Shown here one piece after another: positions 26,473 to 36,584 of a stretch of DNA of 64,000 nt (the stretch's first letter is position 1; the number at the start of each line of letters is the position of its first letter). The stretch is from assembly GCA_050294475.1 (NCBI GenBank), contig JBNKOE010000005.1, positions 12,387 to 76,386 of the forward strand. The letters are read 5' to 3'. The notes under the pieces were generated by a model. That model worked only from the letters and a program-made list of their open reading frames with translations. It was not told the origin of the DNA and did no database searches. A program made the translations under genes and the position numbers. This stretch comes from Thalassobellus sp050294475. GTDB taxonomy: Bacteria; Bacteroidota; Bacteroidia; Flavobacteriales; Flavobacteriaceae.

Positions 26473-26655
26473 ACACAAGGCTTTTACGTTTTTAAAAAAA
26501 AGGATATTTTAAACTAAGCTGATGTAAAAAAAACACCAACTACAAATCTTTTTTATTGATTTAAATAGCTGATGTTTTTTAATATGAACTGATTAATAGC
26601 ATTTTAAATTTAACCTAATATATTGAACATCAGATAATTTTTCGATTAAGTGTTA

Positions 26656-26699
26656 TAAAAAAAGATTAAGCGCAATAATGAAATTTACCACGCCTAATC
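26656..26699 (-). terminator. Terminator of the PQQ-repeat protein gene
   Basis: On the minus strand GATTAGGCG and CGCTTAATC pair (one G-T), with an 18-base loop and a following T run. It lies just beyond the stop of the 26722-28572 gene. Confidence 0.6.
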
Positions 26700-26721
26700 A
26701 AACAAATCTCAACAACAAGAT

Positions 26722-28572
26722 TTATTCTTTAAGGTTGTAAGAATAAATGGTACTTCCGTTTGCTAAATAATATAAATACCCCGCAATCTCATCAACTTCA
26801 TATGTTGGCTTTTTGTCTTTTAAAACAATTTCCTTCTCTACCATTCCAGAATCTTTATTAACTTTCACTAAACCTACACCATCATCAAGTTTTGTTAAGA
26901 TAAATTGAGCGTCTTTAGTTGCAGCTGTAGCTCTAAAACGTTTAGCCATTTCGTTAAACGAAGCTGTTGCAATGGCTTGAAACATATCTGCTTCTCGCTG
27001 TTTTTGGGCACCAAATTGATTGTATTGCCCTATCGCATTTTTATTAGCTCCTGCCTGAAAGCTCGCTTGTGACATAGCTGCAGTTGACGCTAAAGCTAAT
27101 GCACTTAAAGCTACTATAGCAAAAGCACTTTTACCTGGAGAACGAAAATATTTATGAAAACTTTCTGAACCATCAAAACCAAGCATCATCATATTCTGAT
27201 CTGAAGACAACAATAATCCTTTATCTCTAATCTCTAAACTTGTGGGGTCTTCCTTTTCATCAAAACTATAAGTTGCCAAGGAGCTTACATCACCTGAATT
27301 TTCATCTATAGCAATCATTTCTTCTCCAGTACTAATTAAATATCTGCTGTGTGCCTGATCATAAACACTTGTAACTGCTTTAGCTCGCTTATATTTTATA
27401 GGCTTACTCCATATAGACTCCCCTGTTTCTAAATTAATAATATTGGCATCACTATCGGTTATATAAATCATACCTTGTTTAGTTAATGCCATGGTATGAA
27501 TATTTTCACCTGTTTTTAGAGGTTTTTTAAATAATGGTTGTCCATCAAACGATATTTTATTAATTCCACCTTCTCCTATACCAAATAAAATTCCGTCATC
27601 CATAATGTAAAAATGTTGTACATAACCTTTAGTTTTCGGAGCTTTTTCCCAAAGATCTTCTCCTGTACTTGCCGATAAAAATGAAATATTACTTTGCGCT
27701 TTTGCTGCTGCTAATTTTGCTAAACCTCCTTTACCAGTACTTGCTACATCACTAACAATAGCTAAACCTTTAGGAGTAATCTCGAAATTTGAAACATAAC
27801 CTTTTAATTTTTTTCCGTCAGACCACAACTCAGAACCATTGCTACTTACTTTATGTACTTCATGATTTTTTCCTTTATTTACAAAAGCATATAAAGATTT
27901 TCCATCTTCAGCAGGTTCAACAAAAGCAACATTTCTTAAATCGGCTGTCCAAGTTTCATTACCTGTTGCTAAATCAATTCGATATAATCGCTTTTGAGAA
28001 GAAACAATTAAACCTCCATGAATTATTTTAGGAGTACCAGTCATAATTTCAGTTCCTTTTAGGTATAAAAGTTTTTCTTCCTTTCCTGTTCCCATATCAT
28101 AAATTCCAATAGCCTGTGCATACTTTTCTTTAGCTGTACGTTGCCCAGAAACAATAAGTTTATTTTCTGGCAACAATAAAGTTGGTTGTCCGGCTGCTTT
28201 CCATCCATTTGCTTTTGTATCAAATAATCTTTTACCAGAAACAACATCAATAACACTTTGCTTTGCAGAAATACCCGCAAATCCTGCTTGTCCTACCATA
28301 ACGTAAGGCGTATTTGGTATAATATTTATTTCCTCTTCTTTTACTTTTCCATAATCGTCAAAATTAAAAAGTAAGCCTTCTTGTCCAGGTTTAATACCTG
28401 CCAATCCTTTTCCGTGAGTTATTAACAATACTCCTGAACTGGTAAGAGTCATTTTCTCAACCTTACCTCCCAAATCATAATTAAAATTTGGAACTTCTGC
28501 TCTTTGTGCATTAACTGTTGTCATTAATAGCGTGGCTATTAAAAATGACATTAATTGACTAAGTTTTCTCAT
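26722..28572 (-). CDS. Secreted PQQ-like beta-propeller protein
   Basis: A 616-residue protein with a signal peptide (1-22, ending VNA-QR). Residues ~30-460 contain repeated blades of PQQ-enzyme type (for example RLYRIDLATGNETWTADL, LSASTGEDLWEKAP, I-INLETGESIWSKP). Near 480-505 a hydrophobic AIVALSALALASTAAM stretch may insert in a membrane. The catalytic cofactor residues of quinoprotein dehydrogenases are not evident, so it is more likely a scaffold or binding protein. A small lipoprotein gene lies 21 bases upstream on the same strand and is probably co-transcribed. Confidence 0.72.
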   Translation of the reverse strand: MRKLSQLMSFLIATLLMTTVNAQRAEVPNFNYDLGGKVEKMTLTSSGVLLITHGKGLAGIKPGQEGLLFNFDDYGKVKEEEINIIPNTPYVMVGQAGFAGISAKQSVIDVVSGKRLFDTKANGWKAAGQPTLLLPENKLIVSGQRTAKEKYAQAIGIYDMGTGKEEKLLYLKGTEIMTGTPKIIHGGLIVSSQKRLYRIDLATGNETWTADLRNVAFVEPAEDGKSLYAFVNKGKNHEVHKVSSNGSELWSDGKKLKGYVSNFEITPKGLAIVSDVASTGKGGLAKLAAAKAQSNISFLSASTGEDLWEKAPKTKGYVQHFYIMDDGILFGIGEGGINKISFDGQPLFKKPLKTGENIHTMALTKQGMIYITDSDANIINLETGESIWSKPIKYKRAKAVTSVYDQAHSRYLISTGEEMIAIDENSGDVSSLATYSFDEKEDPTSLEIRDKGLLLSSDQNMMMLGFDGSESFHKYFRSPGKSAFAIVALSALALASTAAMSQASFQAGANKNAIGQYNQFGAQKQREADMFQAIATASFNEMAKRFRATAATKDAQFILTKLDDGVGLVKVNKDSGMVEKEIVLKDKKPTYEVDEIAGYLYYLANGSTIYSYNLKE

Positions 28573-28593
28573 TGTTGATTTTGTTTTAATAGT

Positions 28594-29136
28594 TTATATA
28601 GTTTGCTTGTTTAGATTAAAAGATCCATCGGTAATATTCTTTATAGAATTATCTCCTAAAACATTTTTACATTTAAAGCTAAATGTTCCAACAATCTTAG
28701 TATCTGTTTCTTCTGAAACTGAAATAGAACCCACTAATGTATCATCGTAAGGAGCTTGCCAAAGCTTGGTAGTTGAAGCTGTAGGGTTACTCAAATTAAC
28801 ATCTGTTTCTGTATAAGATGCTGAATTAGTAACCGCTATGTTTGCACCTGTAAACTCATAGGTTCCTTCTCCATCATATCCAAATACAGTTAATGCAAAA
28901 GCATTACCATCACTATTTGAAGCTATAATTATTAAATTTTTACCTGGTCCAGCTGTTGCAACGGTAGCCGAAGATGAAATCTCCATAGATTTATATGATG
29001 TCCCGTCAACTTTTGCTGTTAATGTTCCTGAAGGTGCATTTCCTCCACTTCCTCCATCATCACTTGTAGAACATGACGAAAATGTTATTACTGAAATTAC
29101 TGTTAGAAATAACATGCATTGTTTTAATTTTCTCAT
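28594..29136 (-). CDS. Small lipoprotein (DUF6252-like)
   Basis: About 180 residues from the ATG at 29136 (MRKLKQCMLF; 11 residues shorter than the longest reading). The lipobox is FSSC-STSDDG. A Gly/Ser-rich linker follows, then a beta-rich domain starting L-TAKVDGTSYKS and ending I-VGTFSFKCKN...ITDGSFN. That start and end resemble the DUF6252 family of Bacteroidota lipoproteins. It lies 21 bases upstream of the beta-propeller protein, so the two probably work together at the cell envelope. Confidence 0.65.
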   Translation of the reverse strand: MRKLKQCMLFLTVISVITFSSCSTSDDGGSGGNAPSGTLTAKVDGTSYKSMEISSSATVATAGPGKNLIIIASNSDGNAFALTVFGYDGEGTYEFTGANIAVTNSASYTETDVNLSNPTASTTKLWQAPYDDTLVGSISVSEETDTKIVGTFSFKCKNVLGDNSIKNITDGSFNLNKQTI

Positions 29137-29233
29137 TTTAGAATTTGTTTTTATGATTAATAGCATCACAAATTTGTAACTTTATGAGAATGAAATCAAT
29201 ACGAAGAATTACGTATTTTTAAACTTTAGGAAA

Positions 29234-29265
29234 TAAAAAAAGATTGTCTATAAACAGACAATCTT
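29234..29265 (-). terminator. Intrinsic terminator on the minus strand
   Basis: 10-bp perfect stem (AAGATTGTCT 29240-29249 with AGACAATCTT 29256-29265), loop ATAAAC, then a run of seven T on the minus strand. It ends the GSCFA gene unit. Confidence 0.8.
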
Positions 29266-29422
29266 AACTTTAAACGCATTAGAATCACTTCTTGTAAAAA
29301 CCCTCAATAATTTAATTCTAATACAAAATAGAGAAATAAATCTTTATATAAATAGCAAATATTATAAACAGCTTTTACAATAATAACAATGTAAACATAT
29401 AGAAAAACAAGTTGATTTAAGG

Positions 29423-30367
29423 CTAAAACATTATATGCTTATGCTTTTTTTGAAGTTGAATTTGTTTTTCTTTAATATTTAAAAGAAATTTTTGATGGGC
29501 TTCTGATTGTGGATTAAATGCTTTATGCTGAAGTCCTTTTTGAATACTATCTACTTCTTCCATAGTATTTATAGCTTCTGTAGTAACCCAAACATCTTTG
29601 AATTTGTCCCAGATATAGTTAATAGCTAACCGATTTGGATGCACCATATCATCAGCATAAAAACGATAATCGCGAAGTTCATCCATCATAATTTCATAAG
29701 ATGAAAAATAAAAAGATAGATTGTTTACTACTTGATGAATCGCAGTAACTAAATGCGCTTTACTTCTCATATTTTCTACAAATCCATCTTTTATATGACG
29801 AATAGGAGACACCGTAAATAATATTGATACGTTATAATTTACACTCCTTATTAAACTTAGTATATTCTTTAAAGATTCTGACACTTCTTTAACAGACAAC
29901 AGTTCTTTTGTAAATTGCTTTTGAGGCACTTTATGGCAATTTGCTACAATATTGCCAGAAGAAACAGAACGATAAACCCAAGATGTTCCCAAAGTAATAA
30001 CAATGTGTGAAGATTTTTTTATTTGCTTATTTGTAACCTCTAAAATAAAATTCAAGTCTTTTAACAAGTCATTCTTAGACGTATTGCTCAACTTAGAATG
30101 TGCATCAAAACAATGCCATTGCTCATTATAAAAAAACAAATCATCTTCGGAATACTTTTCTCCATTAATAGCTCTTTCAATTAATGTTTCAATAGCTTTA
30201 GGATGAAATAAAACACCAAACGGGTTTTGAGTGTTTTGAATTTTGAAATAATCCAACTTCTCACCTATATTTTCAACAAAACATGACCCTAACAAAAGTA
30301 TATTAGAATGATAGTCTATAAGATTATCAGACTTCTTTTTTAATGGTATTTTGGTTTGAAGATTCAC
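29423..30367 (-). CDS. GSCFA-domain protein
   Basis: A 314-residue protein with the family-naming motif LLLGSCFVENIGEKL near residue 30, the NPFGVLFHP segment and a later D-MVHPNRLAINYIWDKF block. GSCFA proteins are SGNH-hydrolase-like and are common in Bacteroidota and alphaproteobacteria; the substrate is unknown. The serine-like GS(C) and D-x-x-H positions suggest hydrolase chemistry. No signal peptide. It follows alaS on the same strand with a 78-base gap. Confidence 0.88.
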   Translation of the reverse strand: MNLQTKIPLKKKSDNLIDYHSNILLLGSCFVENIGEKLDYFKIQNTQNPFGVLFHPKAIETLIERAINGEKYSEDDLFFYNEQWHCFDAHSKLSNTSKNDLLKDLNFILEVTNKQIKKSSHIVITLGTSWVYRSVSSGNIVANCHKVPQKQFTKELLSVKEVSESLKNILSLIRSVNYNVSILFTVSPIRHIKDGFVENMRSKAHLVTAIHQVVNNLSFYFSSYEIMMDELRDYRFYADDMVHPNRLAINYIWDKFKDVWVTTEAINTMEEVDSIQKGLQHKAFNPQSEAHQKFLLNIKEKQIQLQKKHKHIMF

Positions 30368-30445
30368 TTTTAATATTATAAAATCTTATATTATGAGATA
30401 TCTCAATCGTGCCTCATTTCAAACATAGTTAGAAAATGAAAAGCT

Positions 30446-33058
30446 CTAAACAATATAATCTTTAGCCTTTTCTAAAGCCTCATCTATTCCAGCTGGATTC
30501 TTTCCGCCTGCAGTTGCAAAAAATGGTTGACCGCCACCACCACCTTGAATATATTTCCCAAGTTCGCGAACAACTAAACCAGCATTAAGCCCTTTACTTG
30601 CTACCAATTCTTTAGAAATATAACAAGATAATAACGCTTTACCGTTTTGTTCGGTTCCAAATATTAAGAATAAATTTTCAAACTGACTTCCTAATTCAAA
30701 AGCTACATCTTTTATTCCTGAAGCATCTAAATCTAATTTCTTTGCTAAAAACTGAATACCGTTTATTTCTTGTAATTCAGATTTAAGCTCACCTTTTATG
30801 TTTTTAGCTTTATCTTTTAATAAAACATCTATTTGCTTTTTAAGACTTGCATTTTCTTCTTGTAAATTCTGTAATGCTTTAACAGGCTCTTGAGCATTAT
30901 TAAGCAAATCTTTCATTTCAAAATAAGCGCGGTTATTTTCAAAATAAAAATCTTTAACAGCATCATTAGTTATAGCTTCTATACGACGAATTCCTGCTGC
31001 TACAGCACCTTCAGACACAATTTTAAAATGCCAAATATCACCAGTATTTTTAACATGTGTTCCTCCACAAAGCTCAATAGATTGTCCAAAACGAATTGCA
31101 CGAACAGTATCTCCATACTTTTCACCAAACAAACTCATTGCACCTTCAGCAATAGCTTCTTCTTTAGGTATATTACGTTTTTCTATTAAAGGTAATTTAC
31201 CTTCAATTCTAGCGTTTACAAAGTTTTCTACATCGCGTAATTCTTCAACAGTAAGTTTAGAAAAATGCGAAAAATCGAAACGTAAATGCTTTGAATGTAC
31301 CGCAGATCCTTTTTGTTCAACATGTGTTCCTAAAATTTCTCTTAAAGCTTGATGTAATAAATGTGTTGCTGTATGATTACATTCTGTTCTATAACGCTGT
31401 TTTTCATCAACAACAGCTTTAAAGGTTTCATTTATGCGATTTGGTAAGTTTTTTGAGTAATGTATAATAACATTACTTTCCTTTTTAGTATCTAAAATAT
31501 AAACCACATCACCATGAGTATCTTCTAAATAACCTTTATCTCCTACTTGTCCTCCACCTTCAGCATAAAAAGGAGTTAAATTAAAGACTAATTGATACAT
31601 TTCACCATCTTTTTTAGAGGTTACTTTTCTGTACCTAGTTAATTTTACCTGAGCTTCTAAGGTGTCATAACCAACAAACTCTTCATCAGCATCATCATCT
31701 AAAATAGTCCAATCATCAGTAGTTATTTCACTTGCAGCACGCGAACGGCTTTTTTGTTTTTCAAGTTCTTTATTAAATCCTTCTTCATCTAATTTTAGAT
31801 TTTTTTCAGAAAGAATCAATGCTGTTAAATCTATTGGAAAACCATAAGTATCATATAATTCAAAAGCTTTTTCACCAGAAACAGTATCGTCTTTTGTTTC
31901 TTCAACAATTCTGTTTAATAATACAAGACCTTGATCTAAAGTTCTTAAAAAAGAGTGTTCTTCTTCTTTAATTACATTTTCTATAAGTTGTTTTTGAGCT
32001 TTTAATTCAGGAAATGCGTGCCCCATTTTTTTACTCAAAACATCAACCAATCTATAAATAAATGGTTCTTTTTTATCTAAAAATGTAAAACCGTAACGTA
32101 CTGCACGACGCAAAATTCTTCTAATAACATATCCTGCACCAGTATTACTTGGTAACTGCCCATCGGCTATTGAAAATGCTACGGCACGAACATGGTCTGA
32201 AATAACTCGAATAGCAATATCTACCTTATCATCTTTACCATAATTTTTATTAGTGATAGTTTCTATCTCACGAATTATTGGTGTAAAAACATCGGTGTCG
32301 TAATTAGACTGTACGCCTTGTAACACCATGCATAAACGTTCAAACCCCATACCAGTATCAATATGTTTATTTGGTAAAGACTCTAACGAGCCGTTAGCTT
32401 TACGGTTGTATTGCATAAAGACCAAATTCCATATTTCTACCACTTGTGGATGATCCATATTCACCAAATCTTTCCCAGAAATTTTAGCTTTTTCTTCTGC
32501 TGAACGAATATCAACATGAATCTCACTACAAGGCCCACAAGGACCTTGATCTCCCATTTCCCAGAAATTATCTTTCTTATTACCTTTTAAAATACGATCT
32601 TCAGGAACAAATTGCTTCCATAAATCGTAAGCTTCGGTATCCATTTCTAGTTTATCATCTTCACTACCCTCAAAAACGGTAACATATAATATATCTTTAT
32701 CTATACCAAAAACCTCAGTAAGTAATTCCCAAGACCAAGCAATAGCTTCCTTTTTAAAATAATCGCCAAAACTCCAGTTACCTAACATTTCAAATAATGT
32801 ATGGTGATAGGTATCATAACCAACTTCTTCTAAATCGTTATGCTTACCAGACACACGTAAACATTTTTGAGTATCGGCAATTCGATTACTTTTAGGTTGG
32901 GCATTTCCTAAAAAATATTCTTTAAAAGGCGCCATACCAGAATTTACAAACATTAAGGTTGGATCATCTTTTAACACCATTGGTGCAGATGGTACAATTG
33001 CGTGTTGCTTTTCTTTAAAAAAACTTAAAAACTTAGATCGAATATCTTGAGATTTCAT
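30446..33058 (-). CDS. alaS: Alanyl-tRNA synthetase
   Basis: An 870-residue enzyme charging tRNA-Ala. The class II core is at the N-terminus (FVNSGMAPFKEYFLG, then MGDQGPCGPCSEIH and HTGMGFERL-like DTGMGFERLCMVLQG). The editing domain has zinc ligands in HTATHLLH and CGGTHV. The C-terminal C-Ala domain ends in Y-IQGGGGGQPFFATAGGKN. The length is usual. The gene is divergent from the M23 peptidase gene. Confidence 0.96.
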   Translation of the reverse strand: MKSQDIRSKFLSFFKEKQHAIVPSAPMVLKDDPTLMFVNSGMAPFKEYFLGNAQPKSNRIADTQKCLRVSGKHNDLEEVGYDTYHHTLFEMLGNWSFGDYFKKEAIAWSWELLTEVFGIDKDILYVTVFEGSEDDKLEMDTEAYDLWKQFVPEDRILKGNKKDNFWEMGDQGPCGPCSEIHVDIRSAEEKAKISGKDLVNMDHPQVVEIWNLVFMQYNRKANGSLESLPNKHIDTGMGFERLCMVLQGVQSNYDTDVFTPIIREIETITNKNYGKDDKVDIAIRVISDHVRAVAFSIADGQLPSNTGAGYVIRRILRRAVRYGFTFLDKKEPFIYRLVDVLSKKMGHAFPELKAQKQLIENVIKEEEHSFLRTLDQGLVLLNRIVEETKDDTVSGEKAFELYDTYGFPIDLTALILSEKNLKLDEEGFNKELEKQKSRSRAASEITTDDWTILDDDADEEFVGYDTLEAQVKLTRYRKVTSKKDGEMYQLVFNLTPFYAEGGGQVGDKGYLEDTHGDVVYILDTKKESNVIIHYSKNLPNRINETFKAVVDEKQRYRTECNHTATHLLHQALREILGTHVEQKGSAVHSKHLRFDFSHFSKLTVEELRDVENFVNARIEGKLPLIEKRNIPKEEAIAEGAMSLFGEKYGDTVRAIRFGQSIELCGGTHVKNTGDIWHFKIVSEGAVAAGIRRIEAITNDAVKDFYFENNRAYFEMKDLLNNAQEPVKALQNLQEENASLKKQIDVLLKDKAKNIKGELKSELQEINGIQFLAKKLDLDASGIKDVAFELGSQFENLFLIFGTEQNGKALLSCYISKELVASKGLNAGLVVRELGKYIQGGGGGQPFFATAGGKNPAGIDEALEKAKDYIV

Positions 33059-33270
33059 TTATATCTTCTCTTTTCTATTAAATTATATTAATTGCAAAAC
33101 AATTTTTATCTTTACTCTCCATTTTTCATTTTAAATGGTGGAAAGAACAAAACTACAATTACATCAACACATATAGTATTGTAATAATTTTTTGTAGGTT
33201 TGGTCGTTTGCATATAAACACAATCTTTTGGTTGAATTTCATGAATTGCAAAAATAGTATATTTTAGGTA

Positions 33271-34242
33271 ATGAGTAAGGTAAAATATTATTACGATTCC
33301 GAATCGCTTTCATATAAAAAAATAGAGCGTAAAAAACGCACTACTTTTAAGTATGCTACTATGTTTTTATTAGCATCTGCATTATTTGGTTTTTTATTTG
33401 TTTTTTTAGCGAGTCAATATGTAGAATCTCCTAAAGAACGTGCATTAAAAAGAGAACTTCAAAACGCACAATTGCAATTTGAATTGTTAAATAAGAAAAT
33501 GGATGAAGCTGAATCTGTTTTAGCTAATATTGCAGATAGAGATAATAATATTTATCGTGTTTATTTTGAAGCAAACCCAATACCAGAAGCACAAAGAAAA
33601 GCAGGTTTTGGTGGAGTAAATAGATATAAAAAATTTGAAGGCTTTGACAATTCTAAACTTATTATAGAAAGCAATAAACGATTAGATATTTTACAAAAAG
33701 AGATTGTAGTACAATCTAAATCTTTAGATGAAATAACAAAACTTGCTGAAGAAAAGGAAAAACTACTAGCTGCCATTCCAGCCATACAACCTGTTAGCAA
33801 TGAAGATTTAACTAGAATGGCATCTGGTTATGGCATGAGAACAGACCCTTTTAACAAAACCAGAAAAATGCATTGGGGCATGGACTTTACTGCTCCAAGA
33901 GGCACGCCTATTTATGCAACTGGAGATGGTATTATTACTAGAGCAGACAATAGATCTACTGGTTATGGCAACCATATTAGAATAGATCATGGTTTTGGAT
34001 ATGTTAGCCTTTACGCCCATTTATATAAATACAATGTTAGAAAAAACCAAAAAGTAAAACGTGGCGATCTTATAGGTTTTGTTGGGAGCACAGGGCGATC
34101 TGAAGCACCACATTGCCACTATGAAGTTTTTAAAGACGGACAAAGAATTAACCCTATAAACTTTTATTACGGAAGTTTAACTGCTGAAGAATTCAGTAAA
34201 CTATTGGAGCATGCTTCATTAGAAAACCAATCTCTAGATTAA
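33271..34242 (+). CDS. M23 family metallopeptidase (peptidoglycan)
   Basis: A 323-residue inner-membrane protein: short cytoplasmic tail, membrane helix about 27-50, a coiled coil (55-90), and a C-terminal M23 (LytM) domain. The zinc motif H-x3-D is in MHWGMDFTAPRGTP and HxH in PHCHYEVF. This design is typical of envelope peptidoglycan endopeptidases or their regulators. It is followed one base later by a MerR-type gene, an arrangement I believe is conserved in flavobacteria next to alaS. Confidence 0.9.
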   Translation: MSKVKYYYDSESLSYKKIERKKRTTFKYATMFLLASALFGFLFVFLASQYVESPKERALKRELQNAQLQFELLNKKMDEAESVLANIADRDNNIYRVYFEANPIPEAQRKAGFGGVNRYKKFEGFDNSKLIIESNKRLDILQKEIVVQSKSLDEITKLAEEKEKLLAAIPAIQPVSNEDLTRMASGYGMRTDPFNKTRKMHWGMDFTAPRGTPIYATGDGIITRADNRSTGYGNHIRIDHGFGYVSLYAHLYKYNVRKNQKVKRGDLIGFVGSTGRSEAPHCHYEVFKDGQRINPINFYYGSLTAEEFSKLLEHASLENQSLD

Positions 34243-34243
34243 T

Positions 34244-34573
34244 ATGCATGTAGATTTACCTGAAAAACGTTATTATGCTATAGGAGAAGTTGCAAAAGCT
34301 TTTGGCGTAAACACCTCTTTAATTCGTTTTTGGGAAAAAGAATTCGACGTTTTAAAACCAAAGAAAAACGCTAAAGGAAATCGAAAATTTACTCCAGAAG
34401 ATATTAAAAACCTTAAATTCATCCATCATCTTGTTAAAGAACGTGGTTTTACACTTGAAGGAGCCAAAATACATTTAAAAGAAGGTAAAAAAGACACTCT
34501 TAACAATTTTGAAATAATAAGTAAATTGGAAGATATAAAAAATCAACTTATTAAAATTAAAGAACATCTTTAA
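34244..34573 (+). CDS. MerR-family transcriptional regulator
   Basis: A 109-residue protein with an N-terminal MerR helix-turn-helix: YYAIGEVAKAFGVNTSLIRFWEKEF, then R-KFTPEDIKNLKFIHHLVKERGFTLEGAK. A short helical tail follows. No cysteine metal-binding loop is present, so it is not a metal sensor of the classic type. It starts one base after the M23 peptidase stop and is co-transcribed with it. Confidence 0.9.
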   Translation: MHVDLPEKRYYAIGEVAKAFGVNTSLIRFWEKEFDVLKPKKNAKGNRKFTPEDIKNLKFIHHLVKERGFTLEGAKIHLKEGKKDTLNNFEIISKLEDIKNQLIKIKEHL

Positions 34574-34597
34574 TCATTCTCTTAAAAAAAACAATTT

Positions 34598-34624
34598 AAC
34601 TTGTAACTTTTATACAAGTTTTGT
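34598..34624 (+). terminator. Possible terminator after the MerR gene
   Basis: 8-bp stem AACTTGTA (34598-34605) with TACAAGTT (34613-34620), 7-base loop, followed by TTTTG. Moderate strength; it separates the M23-MerR unit from the LemA unit. Confidence 0.5.
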
Positions 34625-34669
34625 GTCATACACTACTAACAATTAAAAAGATTTTTAAAACTCACTATC

Positions 34670-35257
34670 ATGAAAAAATGGCTACCATTAATTATTATCA
34701 TTGCTGTAATTCTTTTAATATTTAAATGGGGAATTGGAACAAACAATATGCTGGTTGAAAAAGAAGGTTTAGCAAAAGCACAATGGGCAAATGTTGAAAG
34801 TTCTTACCAAAGAAGAGCAGATTTAATACCTAACCTAGTAGCAACCGTAAAAGGCTATGCTGCACACGAAAAAGAAACCTTAGAAGGTGTAATTAAAGCA
34901 CGTTCTGAAGCAACAAAAACAACCATTAATGCTGGTGACTTAACACCAGAAAAGATGGCGCAATTTCAACAAGCTCAACAAGGTTTAAGTGGTGCTCTAT
35001 CTAAATTATTAGTAACTGTAGAAAGATACCCTGATTTAAAAGCAGATAAAAGTTTTTTAGAACTCCAATCGCAACTTGAAGGTACAGAAAACAGAATTAA
35101 TGTAGAACGAAATCGTTTTAATCAAATTGCAGGAGAATACAATATCATTATTAAAAAAATACCAACCAACTTTATAGCAAGTATGAGAGGGTTTGAAGGC
35201 ATGCCTTTATACAAATCTGATTCAGGAAGTGAAAATGCTCCTAAAGTAGAATTCTAA
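34670..35257 (+). CDS. LemA family protein
   Basis: A 195-residue protein with one N-terminal membrane helix (4-22) and the LemA helical domain. Family marks include W-ANVESSYQRRADLIPNLVATVKGYA, ERYPDLKA, and the LEGTENRINVERNRFN segment. The C-terminal F-GM-PLY-x sequence is also typical. The stop overlaps the start of the next TPM gene by one base. LemA plus one or two TPM-domain proteins is a recurrent operon in Bacteroidota with unknown envelope function. Confidence 0.92.
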   Translation: MKKWLPLIIIIAVILLIFKWGIGTNNMLVEKEGLAKAQWANVESSYQRRADLIPNLVATVKGYAAHEKETLEGVIKARSEATKTTINAGDLTPEKMAQFQQAQQGLSGALSKLLVTVERYPDLKADKSFLELQSQLEGTENRINVERNRFNQIAGEYNIIIKKIPTNFIASMRGFEGMPLYKSDSGSENAPKVEF

Positions 35258-35694
35258 TGTCTAAAATCGAAGATTTTTTAACACCATTTGAAGAAGAAGA
35301 AATTATCGAAGCCATAAGAATTGCTGAGCTTAATACTTCTGGTGAAATACGAGTACATCTCGAAAAAACATCGAATGGCGATGCCACAAATCGTGCTTTA
35401 GAATTATTTTACACCTTAAAAATGGATAACACCAAACTTCAAAATGGTGTTTTAATTTATGTTGCTGTTGAAGATAAAACTTTTGTTATTTATGGAGACA
35501 AAGGCATAAACGATGTTGTTTCAAACACATTTTGGGATAGCACTAAAGATATTATGCAATCGCATTTTAAACAAGGTAATTTTAAACAAGGCTTGGTTGA
35601 AGGTATTATAAAATCTGGCGAACAATTGAAAAAATATTTCCCGTGGCAAGATGATGATATTAATGAACTATCTAACGAAATATCTAAAGGATAA
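35257..35694 (+). CDS. TPM domain protein, soluble
   Basis: A 145-residue TPM (TLP18.3/Psb32/MOLO-1) domain protein with no signal peptide. Marks: I-AELNTSGEIRVHLE, NGVLIYVAVEDKTFVIYGDKGI, and the final helical segment. It overlaps LemA by one base and precedes a second, exported TPM protein by 10 bases, so all three are one operon. The role of the cytoplasmic TPM paralogue is unknown. Confidence 0.88.
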   Translation: MSKIEDFLTPFEEEEIIEAIRIAELNTSGEIRVHLEKTSNGDATNRALELFYTLKMDNTKLQNGVLIYVAVEDKTFVIYGDKGINDVVSNTFWDSTKDIMQSHFKQGNFKQGLVEGIIKSGEQLKKYFPWQDDDINELSNEISKG

Positions 35695-35704
35695 GATTTA
35701 AAGT

Positions 35705-36556
35705 ATGCAGTATTCAGTATCCAAATCCAATATTCAGTCTTACTTTAAAACAAAAAACACAATATTATTCTCATTTTTTGTTGCTTTTTTATCGTTTAGC
35801 TTTTCTTATGCACAATTTGAAATTCCTGAAAAACCAGACTTTCAAACTAGTATTTATGATTATTCAAAATTACTTTCTACTTCGCAAAAAAATAACCTTG
35901 AACAAAAGTTAATAAAATATTCAGACACAACTTCCACTCAAATAGTTATAGCTATTATCAATTCAACCAATGGTGAAAACATCAACTTCTTAGGTGCTCA
36001 ATGGGGGCAAAAATGGGGTATTGGACAAAAAAAGGAGGATAACGGCATTTTAATTTTACTTGCTAAAAACGATAGAAGAATAGCTATAAACACTGGATAT
36101 GGTATAGAATACCTTTTAACAGATGCCCTATCTAAACGTATTATTGAACGAGATATTATTCCCTATTTTAAACAAAACGATTATTATGGCGGATTAAATC
36201 GCGGTGCTGATGCTATTTTTGAAGTACTGAACGGTGAATATCAAGGAACAAGAAAAACATCTTCTAATAACGGGGTTCCTGTTGGACTTATAGTCATTAT
36301 TATTTTTATCATTATTATCATTTCTATTTCTAAAAATAGACGAGGTGGTGGTAATAATAGAGGAAACAGATCTGGCGGTATAGATATTTTAGAAGCCATT
36401 ATTTTAAGTAATATGGGACGTGGTAATTACCACAAAGGTTCTTCTGGAGGCTTTGGAAGTAACTCAGGTGGTGGATGGTCATCTGGTGGTGGCGGTTTTG
36501 GCGGCGGCTTCGGAGGTGGCGGCTTCGGAGGTGGCGGTGCTTCTGGAGGTTGGTAA
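35705..36556 (+). CDS. TPM domain protein, exported with Gly-rich tail
   Basis: A 283-residue protein: hydrophobic export segment at about 19-36 (ending SYA-QF), TPM domain (about 45-180; Y-DYSKLLSTSQKN, TNGENINFLGAQWGQKWGIG, NDRRIAINTGYGIEYLLTD). A membrane helix at about 196-212 precedes a C-terminal tail almost entirely of Gly and Ser (about 245-283). Such tails are standard for YgcG-type TPM proteins. It is the last gene of the LemA operon, and the cassette array begins just beyond it. Confidence 0.88.
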   Translation: MQYSVSKSNIQSYFKTKNTILFSFFVAFLSFSFSYAQFEIPEKPDFQTSIYDYSKLLSTSQKNNLEQKLIKYSDTTSTQIVIAIINSTNGENINFLGAQWGQKWGIGQKKEDNGILILLAKNDRRIAINTGYGIEYLLTDALSKRIIERDIIPYFKQNDYYGGLNRGADAIFEVLNGEYQGTRKTSSNNGVPVGLIVIIIFIIIIISISKNRRGGGNNRGNRSGGIDILEAIILSNMGRGNYHKGSSGGFGSNSGGGWSSGGGGFGGGFGGGGFGGGGASGGW

Positions 36557-36584
36557 TACTAACTAGTAACAAAACGCTCTCTAA

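Noticed and set aside
26515..26600. Repeated word AGCTGATGT considered as a regulatory repeat
   Set aside because: Only two copies in direct orientation in a low-complexity region; no further support.
30890..31189. 99-codon + strand frame inside alaS
   Set aside because: Antisense shadow of alaS; Ser/Phe/Thr-rich low-quality protein without family features.
36430..36553. Tandem-like GGTGGC/GGAGG repeats considered as a DNA repeat or CRISPR-like array
   Set aside because: They encode the Gly-rich tail of the exported TPM protein in frame; no unique spacers.
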